From Oxalobacteraceae bacterium (GTDB lineage: Bacteria; Pseudomonadota; Gammaproteobacteria; Burkholderiales; Burkholderiaceae_D): DNA of 20,168 nucleotides. Location: the NCBI GenBank assembly GCA_947487325.1, contig CANKWG010000013.1, positions 1-20,168 on the forward strand. The letters run 5' to 3'. Numbering within the stretch: position 1 is the first letter of the stretch; each line of letters opens with the position of its first letter. Shown here piece after piece: positions 1 to 7,538 of this stretch. The notes below the pieces were generated by a model. It was not told the origin of the DNA. It saw only the letters and a list, made by a program, of their open reading frames with translations, and ran no database searches. The position numbers and the translations under genes are program-made.

Positions 1-261
1 CCCCCCAGACATTGGGCGGCCGACATCCCCCAGTACAAGCGTGGACGGTTGTCGCCAATAACAGCGAGATTCATGCCGCGTTTGAATCAGCGCAGCCAGT
101 CCGCAGGCGAGCTGACGTATATGTTCAGCAGCGTCTAACCAGCTAGTGGTTTGCCAGATACCCAGATCTTTTTCACGAAACGCCGGTTTGTCTGCGCGAA
201 CTTGCGCATGCTCAAGCAATAAGCGCGGAAAAGTATCCGTTACGGAAGTTTGCCTCTCCAT
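1..261 (-). pseudogene. 5' end of an AMP-binding (long-chain) acyl-CoA synthetase, frameshifted, runs off the window
   Basis: Read on the minus strand from ATG 261-259, the frame gives a typical N-terminus of an AMP-forming acyl-CoA synthetase (TFPRLLLEHAQVRADKPAF, REKDLGIWQTTSW, then HIRQLACGLAAL). An in-frame TGA lies three codons upstream, which fixes this start. After the Leu codon at 90-88 the familiar sequence continues only in a different frame, from the TTC codon at 86-84: FKRGMNLAVIGDNRPRLYWG, then MSAAQCLGG to the edge. The family normally has a Gly between these parts (LAALGFKRG), so two bases appear lost near position 87, or one base was gained. The first frame stays open to the window edge but yields no recognisable protein. 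Enzymes of this family activate fatty acids with ATP and CoA in the cytoplasm. It is either a real pseudogene or a base-calling error. The family call is firm; disruption is likely but not proven. Confidence 0.7.
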
Positions 262-652
262 GGGCTGTCATTCATTCTTTGTGGGGTTGGACGGCGCTGA
301 TGATTTGATGCGCCGAAATCACCCGCAATCATAACCAGCTTGTGACTTACCCGTAGCCATTTAGATGGATTTCTCACAAGTTTTTAATGTTGCGACGCAG
401 CATCCAGCGTGTTAATCCTACTCAAGTTCTGGAACCGCACAGGCTAATGAGAGTCAATCATCGAGAAAGCGCGGATCAAATAAACCTGCAAGCTTTTTTG
501 TTCTGACAAAGTGGTTCGACGATTTTGATTTTCGGATTCCCAATCGCATCACTTTCCTGGCTTGCCATAAAACGGGGATTTGTTCAGCGTCCTTAAGTTC
601 TGAGTGACTGTTTGAAGCGCCGGAGATTTCCCTTTTCGTCAGGTAGTACTTA
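262..652. other. 391-bp divergent intergenic region
   Basis: This lies between the divergent acyl-CoA synthetase start (261, minus) and otsA (653, plus). I see no convincing gene. It must hold promoters for both directions, but I could not pick a good -35/-10 pair. A nested inverted repeat is visible: CTTGTGA (339-345) pairs with TCACAAG (374-380), and inside it CCAT pairs with ATGG around the TTAG at the centre. This could be an operator or chance. Confidence 0.5.
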
Positions 653-2863
653 ATGCCAATTCGACCGTTCCAGCTCTCGCTGCGTTTTATCCTGCCGCTG
701 GCGCTGGTCATTGGTATATCCGCACTGATATTGCTGCCCATGATCGATGATTTGACACAGCGCTGGTTTTTGCGCGATCTCGATACGCGTGGGCAGATGG
801 TGGCCGCGTCGATTCGAGAACCATTGATTGATTATGTAATGCTGCAAGACGTGGATGCGATGCAAGAGTTGCTTGAGCGTGCTGCTATCGATGGTCATTT
901 GCTGGCGCTGGGTTTTTGCGATGTTGCAGGCAATCTGCGTTATCGCAGCCGCGCATTGCCACACCAAGTTAATTGTCTAGGCGCTGCGCCATCAGCAATG
1001 CGCGTTAGTGAAGTTTCATTGGCACAGGATGAAAATTCACTGGGCAAGCTTTTGCTTGTGCAAGATACGGGCTTTATTCAGCGCCGTAGTGATGAGTTTC
1101 GTTTTTATCTTTCGGCTGTTTTCTTGCTGATGTTCCTTGTGATTTCTGCATTGGTCGTCTGGATCGCGCACTGGAGTTGGCTCGGTTGGGTGAGTGCACT
1201 AAAAAATTTATTACGACTCGAAACCACTTCGCCAACAGGCCGCGCGACGCCGCCTGAGTTTCGTCCACTGGTCGGTGATCTGCGTGCCATGCTTCATCAG
1301 ATGCAAATTGAGCGTCGCGTACAACAGCATTCGCCGCAGTCATGGACGCCGCAAAAACTACGCTCGTTGCTGCATGATGAACTGGCAGGTGATGAAGTTT
1401 TGGTGGTCTCTAACCGCGAACCTTATATTCATGAACAGGGTGAGCACGGCATCGTTGTTCGTCGTCCAGCAAGTGGTCTTGTTACTGCAGTGGAGCCTGT
1501 GATGCGAGCTTGCTCGGGCACTTGGATTGCGCATGGCAGTGGCAGCGCTGACCGCGCCACCGTTGATGCTCATGACCGGGTACAAGTGCCGCCTGCCCGT
1601 CCTGCCTACACGCTGCGGCGCGTATGGCTGTCAAGTGAAGAGGAACAAGGATATTACTACGGCTTTTCCAATGAAGGTCTGTGGCCACTCTGTCACATCG
1701 CGCATGTGCGGCCCGTGTTTCGCACCGCAGACTGGGAACAATATGTCGCCGTCAATCAGCGTTTTGCGGATGCGGTGATTGCTGAAGCGAATACCGATGA
1801 TCCGGTCGTGTTGGTGCAGGATTATCACTTTGCATTGTTACCGCGGATGGTCAGGGAAAGACTGCCCAAAGCCACGATCATCATGTTCTGGCATATTCCG
1901 TGGCCCAATCCGGAATCCTTTGGCATCTGCCCCTGGCGAGAAGAGTTACTTGAGGGCTTACTCGGCAATACGCTGCTGGGCTTTCACACGCCGTTCCATT
2001 GCAAAAATTTTCTTGAAACCGTCGATCGATATCTTGAAACACGCATTGAGCATGAGGCCTCAACGATCTCTTATAGCGGTGAGCTAACGCAGGTAGAGCC
2101 TTATCCTATTTCAATTGCCTGGCCTGAATCCGAAACTGGACTCGATGTTCTTCAGTGTCGTAAAGAATTACGCGAGAGCTTGAACCTGCCTGAAGATCAT
2201 CGCGTCGCCTTGGGAGTGGACAGGCTGGATTACACCAAAGGTATCGTCGAACGTTTTCAGGCGGTCGATCGTTTGCTTGAGTTGCGTCCGGAGTTGATAG
2301 GGCGATTCTCTCTTTTGCAGATCGCAGCGCCTAGTCGTTCCTCTTTAGATGAATACCAGAATCTGGAAGCGCGTGTACGCAAGCTGGCTCACGAGATCAA
2401 TCAGCGCTATGCGAATCCAGTCGCACCCCCCATCATTTTACGAATTGAATACTACGATGCCGATCAACTGGCGACGTGCTATCGCGCGGCCGATATCTGT
2501 CTGGTCACCAGTCTGCACGATGGTATGAATCTGGTTGCCAAAGAATTCATCGCTGCTCGCGATGATGAGCTTGGCGTACTAATTCTGTCCCAGTTTACTG
2601 GCGCTGCGAGGGAGTTGCACGAAGCACTCATCATCAACCCTTATCACATCGAGCAAGGTGCGCAGGCCCTTTATCGCGCATTGACCATGCCAGCGGCTGA
2701 ACAGCGTGAGCGGATGCGCAGCATGCGTACGCTGGTCAGAGACTTCAACGTTTATCGATGGGCGGGCTTGATGCTGCTAGACGCCGCAAGACTCCGCCGA
2801 CGCCACCGAGTGACGGAGAAAATTCATTTGCACAGCCGCCATCCCTTGCGCCGCGCCGTATGA
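653..2863 (+). CDS. otsA: Trehalose-6-phosphate synthase (GT20) with a membrane-anchored sensor-like N-terminus
   Basis: The C-terminal part (about residues 246-725) is a GT20 synthase making trehalose-6-phosphate from UDP-glucose and glucose-6-phosphate. Visible family motifs are VSNREPY (252-258), QDYH (389-392), HIPWPNPE (414-421), VDRLDYTKGI, and DGMNLVAKE near the end of the catalytic core. About 245 residues precede it, whereas ordinary OtsA is near 470-490 residues in total. This extension has a TM segment (about 10-30), a periplasmic loop of about 120 residues, a second TM segment (about 152-173) and a HAMP-like juxtamembrane stretch (PEFRPLVGDLRAML, 201-214). That is the layout of a sensor kinase input module, so the enzyme is probably anchored in the inner membrane with its catalytic domain in the cytoplasm. 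The start is ATG 653 with an AGG about 9 bases upstream. It overlaps otsB by ATGA. Catalytic call firm; sensing role inferred. Confidence 0.92.
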   Translation: MPIRPFQLSLRFILPLALVIGISALILLPMIDDLTQRWFLRDLDTRGQMVAASIREPLIDYVMLQDVDAMQELLERAAIDGHLLALGFCDVAGNLRYRSRALPHQVNCLGAAPSAMRVSEVSLAQDENSLGKLLLVQDTGFIQRRSDEFRFYLSAVFLLMFLVISALVVWIAHWSWLGWVSALKNLLRLETTSPTGRATPPEFRPLVGDLRAMLHQMQIERRVQQHSPQSWTPQKLRSLLHDELAGDEVLVVSNREPYIHEQGEHGIVVRRPASGLVTAVEPVMRACSGTWIAHGSGSADRATVDAHDRVQVPPARPAYTLRRVWLSSEEEQGYYYGFSNEGLWPLCHIAHVRPVFRTADWEQYVAVNQRFADAVIAEANTDDPVVLVQDYHFALLPRMVRERLPKATIIMFWHIPWPNPESFGICPWREELLEGLLGNTLLGFHTPFHCKNFLETVDRYLETRIEHEASTISYSGELTQVEPYPISIAWPESETGLDVLQCRKELRESLNLPEDHRVALGVDRLDYTKGIVERFQAVDRLLELRPELIGRFSLLQIAAPSRSSLDEYQNLEARVRKLAHEINQRYANPVAPPIILRIEYYDADQLATCYRAADICLVTSLHDGMNLVAKEFIAARDDELGVLILSQFTGAARELHEALIINPYHIEQGAQALYRALTMPAAEQRERMRSMRTLVRDFNVYRWAGLMLLDAARLRRRHRVTEKIHLHSRHPLRRAV

Positions 2864-3657
2864 GGTCCTTGTTTTCCGAAGCAGGCAATGCGGCACTGCG
2901 CAATTTCCTGATGAAGCCAGCGCTATGTCTGTTTGATTTTGATGGAACGCTCACACCGCTGATTAACAATCCTGCATTAGTCAGTCTGCCGCCTGATATT
3001 CAGGTCCAGTTACAGGCGCTGCAGTTGCGGGCGCCAGTTGGCATCATTACCGGACGTTCGCTCGCGGATATGGGCCAGCGATTGGGATTTGAGCCGGACT
3101 ACGTGATCGGGAATCACGGTCTTGAAGGATTGCCCGGCTGGGAGCGGCACGCAAAGATAAACTTTGAACTCTGCCGTACCTGGTTGTTGTCGCTCCAGCC
3201 TATGCTTTATCCCTTGGGCGAAGCCGTCTGGATCGAAGACAAATCTTATTCGCTGACAGTGCATTACCGCCGAGCACAAGATCAGGTTTTGGTTGAACAT
3301 ACGCTGTCAGCCTGTGTGGCAAACTTGCTTCCAGCGCCGCGCGTCATCATGGGTAAATTCAATGTCAGTCTGCTACCTGCCGACGCAGGTGACAAAGGTG
3401 CTGCAGTGGCGCAATTGCTTCATCTGTCGAAAAAATATCGAGCACTGTATGTTGGTGATGACCGTACCGATGAAGATGTCTTCTCGTTACATCACCCCGG
3501 CCTCTTTACTGTGCGTGTAGGCAATGACATTTCGACAGCAGCCGATTATGTAATCAAAGATCACGAAGCTATTAAGCTTTTGTTGGATTTGCTGCTGGCG
3601 CTATTACCGGAGTCATCACAAACCGATCAGTTACAACGTGGCGCGCGAAGGCGATGA
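2860..3657 (+). CDS. otsB: Trehalose-6-phosphate phosphatase
   Basis: This is a HAD-superfamily phosphatase that removes phosphate from trehalose-6-phosphate to give trehalose. Motif I is DFDGTLTPL with the nucleophile Asp26 and Asp28. GIITGRSLADM and the following NHGLE match the cap-proximal family motifs, and VGDDRTDEDVF near the C-terminus supplies the Mg-binding acidic residues. At 265 residues it fits the family. The open frame extends upstream to 2758 inside otsA, but the ATG at 2860 overlaps the otsA stop as ATGA, which is the natural coupled start; ATG 2911 is a possible shorter alternative. Its stop overlaps the start of the next gene in the same way. It is cytoplasmic and co-transcribed with otsA. 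Confidence 0.93.
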   Translation: MRSLFSEAGNAALRNFLMKPALCLFDFDGTLTPLINNPALVSLPPDIQVQLQALQLRAPVGIITGRSLADMGQRLGFEPDYVIGNHGLEGLPGWERHAKINFELCRTWLLSLQPMLYPLGEAVWIEDKSYSLTVHYRRAQDQVLVEHTLSACVANLLPAPRVIMGKFNVSLLPADAGDKGAAVAQLLHLSKKYRALYVGDDRTDEDVFSLHHPGLFTVRVGNDISTAADYVIKDHEAIKLLLDLLLALLPESSQTDQLQRGARRR

Positions 3658-5450
3658 GCCAGTTGGATCTTGGTTTGATAGGAAATTCGCGTACCAGCGC
3701 GTTGATCGATAGGAATGCCCGTATTGTCTGGTGGTGTTATCCGAATTTTGACAGTAACCCGCTGTGCTGCAGCTTGCTCCGTTCTGACGAGTTTAATGCC
3801 AGAGCAGAATCCCACGGGTTCATCGATCTTCAATTGGATAATGGCCGCACGGTACGTCAGACTTACCTCCGCAATTCCGCCATTCTGCAGACACGCATGC
3901 AGGATGATCAGGGCAACGTGATCGATATCACCGATTTTTCGCCCCGTTTCTATTTGCACGGCCGCATGTTTGCACCCGCCATGGTAGTGCGCATGATCAG
4001 GCGCGTCGCAGGCAGGCCACGCATCGCGCTGAGGCTACGCCCCGCCCTCAATTACGGTCAGTCTCTTGCACAGGTGCGTTCCGGTGCGCACCATGTGACC
4101 TATTTCGGGGGCTCGCAGGCCATGCGGGTGACGACCGACGCATCCGTGACCTCGTTAACTGAGGAACGAAAATTCTTCCTGCATGACAGTATTACCTTGC
4201 TCATGGGGCCGGATGAAACTGTCGATGGTTCGCCGCGTGATTTAGGGCGGACATTTTTTGAATCGACTTTGTCCTATTGGTATCGGTGGGTGCGTAACCT
4301 CGCCATACCCTTCGAGTGGCAAGACGTGGTCATTCGTGCGGCCATTACCCTTAAATTAAATGCCTTCGACGATACCGGTGCCATCATTGCGGCGGTAACG
4401 ACGTCCATCCCTGAATCGCCGCACAGTGGACGCAACTGGGACTATCGCTATTGCTGGTTGCGCGATGCCTATTTTGTCGTCAATGCCTTAAATCAGCTCG
4501 GTGTGACGGCAACGATGCAGCACTATCTGGAATACATCCTCAATATCATTGCTGATTCGCGTGATACGCCATTGCAGCCGGTGTATGGCATACGGCGCGA
4601 GACGTCATTGGACGAATGGACTGCTCCCTCGCTGGAAGGCTATCGCGGTATGGGCCCGGTGCGTGTCGGTAATCTCGCCTACGGACAAGTCCAAAACGAT
4701 GTCTTCGGTGCTGCAGTGCTAGCGAGTACCCACGCTTTCTTTGATTCGCGCCTGGAACGGCCCGCCGGTCGTCAGATATTTACGGATCTCGAGCGTCTGG
4801 GTGAGCAGGCGATACGCTGCCATTTGCAACCGGATGCGGGCATTTGGGAGCTGCGTGGTGTGCGACGCATACACACTTTTTCCGTTTTGATGTGCTGGGC
4901 TGCCTGTGATCGCTTGCGCGCGATCGCGTTGCGGCTCAAGTTACCGTCACGCGCGCAAAGGTGGGCACGAGAAGCTGCTGCGATTCATAAAACACTGACC
5001 GATAACGCATGGAACGCCAAGCTGGGTAGTTTCGTGTCGACGTTTGGCGGCGAGCACCTCGACGCCAGCCTCTTGCTAATGAGCGAGTTTCAGTTTCTTG
5101 CGCCAGATGATCCTCGTTTTATCGGTACGTTACGCGCTGTAGAGCGCCATTTACAACGAGGCGATTTCTTACTGCGCTATGACGAAGAAGATGACTTCGG
5201 CCGACCCGAGGCCGCTTTTCTAGTGTGTACACTTTGGTGGATTTTGGCATTGGCGCGTACCGGCGAAAAAGCACGCGCACGTGTGCTGTTTGAGAAAGTG
5301 CTGGCTTGTCGCAATCATCTTGGCCTGCTATCTGAAGATGTGTCGCTTGACGGAAGTGAGTTATGGGGAAACTTCCCTCAGACCTACAGTATGGTGGGTT
5401 TGATCCAATGCGCATCACGTCTTTCCCTGTCTTGGGAAGAGGCCTACTAA
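3654..5450 (+). CDS. GH15 glucoamylase/trehalase-like hydrolase
   Basis: This 598-residue protein has the two-part layout of bacterial GH15 enzymes. An N-terminal beta-sandwich trehalase-like domain begins LGLIGNSRTSALIDRNARI and VWWCYPNFDS. An (alpha/alpha)6 barrel follows, marked by NWDYRYCWLRDA (about 261-272), GIWELRG (about 397), FGRPEAAFLVCTLWW, and SEDVSLDGSELWGNFPQTY (about 560-578), which carries a catalytic-type Glu. There is no signal peptide, so it should be cytoplasmic. Family members hydrolyse terminal alpha-glucosides; some actinobacterial ones are true trehalases. Placement after otsAB with a 4-base overlap (ATGA at 3654-3657) suggests a role in trehalose or alpha-glucan turnover alongside synthesis. 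The exact substrate cannot be read from the sequence. Confidence 0.88.
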   Translation: MSQLDLGLIGNSRTSALIDRNARIVWWCYPNFDSNPLCCSLLRSDEFNARAESHGFIDLQLDNGRTVRQTYLRNSAILQTRMQDDQGNVIDITDFSPRFYLHGRMFAPAMVVRMIRRVAGRPRIALRLRPALNYGQSLAQVRSGAHHVTYFGGSQAMRVTTDASVTSLTEERKFFLHDSITLLMGPDETVDGSPRDLGRTFFESTLSYWYRWVRNLAIPFEWQDVVIRAAITLKLNAFDDTGAIIAAVTTSIPESPHSGRNWDYRYCWLRDAYFVVNALNQLGVTATMQHYLEYILNIIADSRDTPLQPVYGIRRETSLDEWTAPSLEGYRGMGPVRVGNLAYGQVQNDVFGAAVLASTHAFFDSRLERPAGRQIFTDLERLGEQAIRCHLQPDAGIWELRGVRRIHTFSVLMCWAACDRLRAIALRLKLPSRAQRWAREAAAIHKTLTDNAWNAKLGSFVSTFGGEHLDASLLLMSEFQFLAPDDPRFIGTLRAVERHLQRGDFLLRYDEEDDFGRPEAAFLVCTLWWILALARTGEKARARVLFEKVLACRNHLGLLSEDVSLDGSELWGNFPQTYSMVGLIQCASRLSLSWEEAY

Positions 5451-5936
5451 GGACAGCGCATCGAAAACCAACAAAGTTTTAGTGCGTAGTCACTGCATTT
5501 TCCAGTGCCTATGGTGCAACATAACCACAGCTTTTTAATCCATGTTTTTCTAAAATTATTGACATCCTTGTGGAGATTTGATGCCAGCAGTTACCCGAAG
5601 TAAGGGTATTGAAAAGGCTTTCTGCAAGGACGGTATTGACGTAGGTCTAGCATGAGGAATTTCGCATGACTGAGTGGTGCGCTGAGTTTCAGGGCGACAC
5701 TTAATGCAGACATTTACGTTGAAATTTCACTGTATTAAAACTTGCAAATGGAACACATGATTACTCAATGAGAGATAAGTTTTTCGGCGTCTAAATTGTT
5801 TATGTATAAAACCGTCATTTTTTTGCAACTCACTGATCATTAATCGGTCAGTAGTTTCATAGAATCCAAACCGTCCCTCAAGGACTGGCATGACGAAGTA
5901 TCAGCTGACCTTAAATTTATAGAATAGGAAATCAAA
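5451..5936. other. 486-bp intergenic region upstream of the first OMP gene
   Basis: This separates the trehalose operon from the barrel genes. No obvious rho-independent terminator follows 5450; CACTG and CAGTG flank CATTTTC near 5492-5508 but no T-run follows. A short ORF (5581-5655) is listed separately. From about 5803 to the start of the next gene the sequence resembles the region upstream of the second OMP gene. Shared blocks are TATAAA (5805-5810), a T-run ending in TTTTGCAACT, TAGAATCC (5860-5867), TCAGCTGA, and ATAGGAA before the start codon. Confidence 0.6.
5581..5655 (+). CDS. Possible 24-residue small ORF
   Basis: ATG 5581 is preceded by GGAG six bases upstream, and the frame encodes a 24-residue peptide beginning MPAVTRSKGIEKAF and ending at TGA 5653-5655. 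A TTGACA lies about 20 bases upstream of the start. I recognise no family. It is short enough to be chance; only the ribosome-binding site argues for it. Confidence 0.15.
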   Translation: MPAVTRSKGIEKAFCKDGIDVGLA

Positions 5937-6449
5937 ATGCATAAAAACTTTTTCGCTGCGTTCTTGGGCGTAGCGTTGGTGATGCCTTTGGCAGCTCATG
6001 CGGAAGGAAGTTACTTCAAGGCAGGCGTCGGTCCCTCAGAATACAAAGCCGAAGGCACTACAGAGAATGAAACGGCGTTAACTGCTGCCTATGGTTTTGC
6101 GGTGGACAAAAATTTTGACGTTGAGCTGGGTTATGCCCATTTGGGAAAGTTTAAAGACGCTGATGGTTCAATGGAAACGCAGAGTTTTTATATCGCAGGT
6201 GTTGGCAATCTGCCTTTGACGGATGCATTTTCAGCATTTGCCAAATTGGGAGTTGCAGTAAATCACTTTACTACTAAAACCACCGGATTAGGCAGCGACA
6301 CGGAAACAAAAGCCCGAGCTTTGATGGGTCTGGGTCTCGCTTACAACTTCACCAAGGATATCGCCGGAACGCTGGAGTATCAGTATTTCGGTAAAGTGGA
6401 GCAAGTAAAAATCAGTGCATTGACTGTAGGTGTTAAATACGGTTTCTGA
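5937..6449 (+). CDS. Small outer-membrane beta-barrel protein, copy 1
   Basis: This 170-residue protein has a Sec signal peptide (about 1-22, LVMPLAAHAE with cleavage after AHA). The mature part is made of alternating beta strands such as GSYFKAGVG, NFDVELGYAHLG, SFYIAGVGNLPL, ALMGLGLAYNF and GTLEYQYFG. It ends in VGVKYGF with the C-terminal Phe recognised by the BAM machinery. The size and pattern fit the eight-stranded OmpA-transmembrane/OmpX-like class. Its role could be membrane stability, adhesion or a small pore; none can be assigned. AGGAA precedes ATG 5937. The gene at 6854 is a clear paralogue, and the two share upstream sequence, so they arose by tandem duplication. Confidence 0.88.
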   Translation: MHKNFFAAFLGVALVMPLAAHAEGSYFKAGVGPSEYKAEGTTENETALTAAYGFAVDKNFDVELGYAHLGKFKDADGSMETQSFYIAGVGNLPLTDAFSAFAKLGVAVNHFTTKTTGLGSDTETKARALMGLGLAYNFTKDIAGTLEYQYFGKVEQVKISALTVGVKYGF

Positions 6450-6853
6450 TAACTGGGCTCGTAAGGGAGGGTGCTCAAAGCACCGTCCCTTACCGTGCTT
6501 AGTAGGCATGTTTCTGATTTCCACTGAAATCCATACCGAATTCATTGAAGAATCTCTCTGCTAAGTGAGAAGTACTCAGTGAGGCATGACGCCAGATTGA
6601 CCTGGCAGTCTTCCAATCCCATCTTTCCTATTCGTCTTCGTCGAATATCTGCGCGCGTAGCTTTGTATATTTGCCGCACAACTAGTTGCTAAAAAACAGG
6701 TTTGTCTGCGAGCAAAGTAACTGAGTATAAATACGTCTTGTTTTTGCAACTTATCAATATGCCCTGATATTTCTCTTTCGTAGAATCCGCATCGTCCATT
6801 TGGACCGACAAGAAAAATTGTCAGCTGATCTTTTTTACGAATAGGAATTCAAC
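6450..6853. other. 404-bp intergenic region between the paired OMP genes
   Basis: Just after the first OMP stop there is a strong hairpin (6461-6493, listed separately). No gene is visible in the rest. From about 6724 the sequence matches the leader of the first OMP gene: TATAAA (6726-6731), TTTTTGCAACT (6741-6751), TAGAATCC (6781-6788), GTCAGCTGAT, and ATAGGAA before the start. Each copy therefore probably has its own promoter. Confidence 0.6.
6461..6493 (+). repeat. Long hairpin after the first OMP gene
   Basis: GTAAGGGAGGGTGC (6461-6474) pairs with GCACCGTCCCTTAC (6480-6493) around the loop TCAAA, giving 13 of 14 pairs with one G-G mismatch. It begins 11 bases after the stop codon at 6449. 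No T-run follows, so it is not a standard rho-independent terminator; it could block 3' exonucleases or mark mRNA processing. Confidence 0.6.
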
Positions 6854-7372
6854 ATGCAAAAAATACTAGGGTTCATGGTACTTAGTGCTGCGCTGGTCAT
6901 GCCTTTGGCAGCCCATGCGGAAGGAAGTTATTTCAAGGCAGGTGTTGGTTCTTCGGAATACAAATTTGACGGATCATCAGAGAATAAAACAGCTGTAAAT
7001 CTCGCCTACGGGTTTTCACTGGATAAAAATTTCGGCGTTGAATTGGGCTATGCTAATTTGGGAAAATTAAAAACTACCGATGGCGATTATTCGGTACAAA
7101 CGCAGAGCATTTACATCGCAGGTGTTGGTAATCTGCCTCTAACAGATGCATTTTCGGTATTTGGCAAAGTGGGAGTTGCAGTAAATCACTTTACTGCTAA
7201 AGAGACCGGATTCGCCGATACCAAAGAAACAAAAGCCCGAGCTTTGCTGGGCCTGGGTCTCGCTTACAACTTCACCAAGGAAGTCGCCGGAACGCTGGAG
7301 TATCAGCATTTCGGGACAGTGGATCAAGTAAAAATCAGCGCATTGACTGTTGGCGTCAAATACGGATTCTGA
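6854..7372 (+). CDS. Small outer-membrane beta-barrel protein, copy 2
   Basis: This 172-residue protein is a paralogue of the one at 5937-6449. It has a Sec signal ending LVMPLAAHAE, strand-rich repeats (GSYFKAGVG, NFGVELGYANLG, SIYIAGVGNLPL, ALLGLGLAYNF, GTLEYQHFG) and the same C-terminal TVGVKYGF. Differences cluster in the N-terminal half of the signal peptide and in the stretches between strands, as expected for surface loops that diverge faster than barrel strands. The start is ATG 6854 after AATAGGAATTCAAC. It is followed nine bases later by a strong terminator. Function unknown; the barrel assignment is secure. Confidence 0.88.
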   Translation: MQKILGFMVLSAALVMPLAAHAEGSYFKAGVGSSEYKFDGSSENKTAVNLAYGFSLDKNFGVELGYANLGKLKTTDGDYSVQTQSIYIAGVGNLPLTDAFSVFGKVGVAVNHFTAKETGFADTKETKARALLGLGLAYNFTKEVAGTLEYQHFGTVDQVKISALTVGVKYGF

Positions 7373-7381
7373 TAAAAAACA

Positions 7382-7411
7382 AAAAAGGCTGCGAGTATTG
7401 CAGCCTTTTTA
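7382..7411. terminator. Bidirectional rho-independent terminator
   Basis: The stem AAAAAGGCTGC (7382-7392) pairs with GCAGCCTTTTT (7400-7410) around a 7-base loop. It has a T-run on the right for the plus-strand OMP gene, and an A-rich left flank that becomes a T-run on the minus strand. It can therefore end both OMP copy 2 and the minus-strand redox operon finishing at 7539. Confidence 0.9.
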
Positions 7412-7538
7412 TTGAGAAAATTTCATTTCGCCTAATGTCTTGGCACTACGTTCAGGGCCTCGGTAACATCCACGCACTCGCAATTCAGCGTTTTAGCGCT
7501 TGACCACCTCAATCATCATCACACAATTCGTTAGAGGA

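Noticed and set aside
146..334. Plus-strand 62-codon ORF at the left end
   Set aside because: It is antisense to the recognisable acyl-CoA synthetase N-terminus over much of its length and has no family features.
2758..2859. Extended start of OtsB inside otsA
   Set aside because: The upstream residues look unlike a phosphatase N-terminus, and ATG 2860 gives a neat ATGA coupling with a normal family length.
7440..7456. TTGGCACTACGTTCAGG as a sigma-54 promoter
   Set aside because: The -12 GC is absent, and there is no suitable gene downstream on the plus strand.
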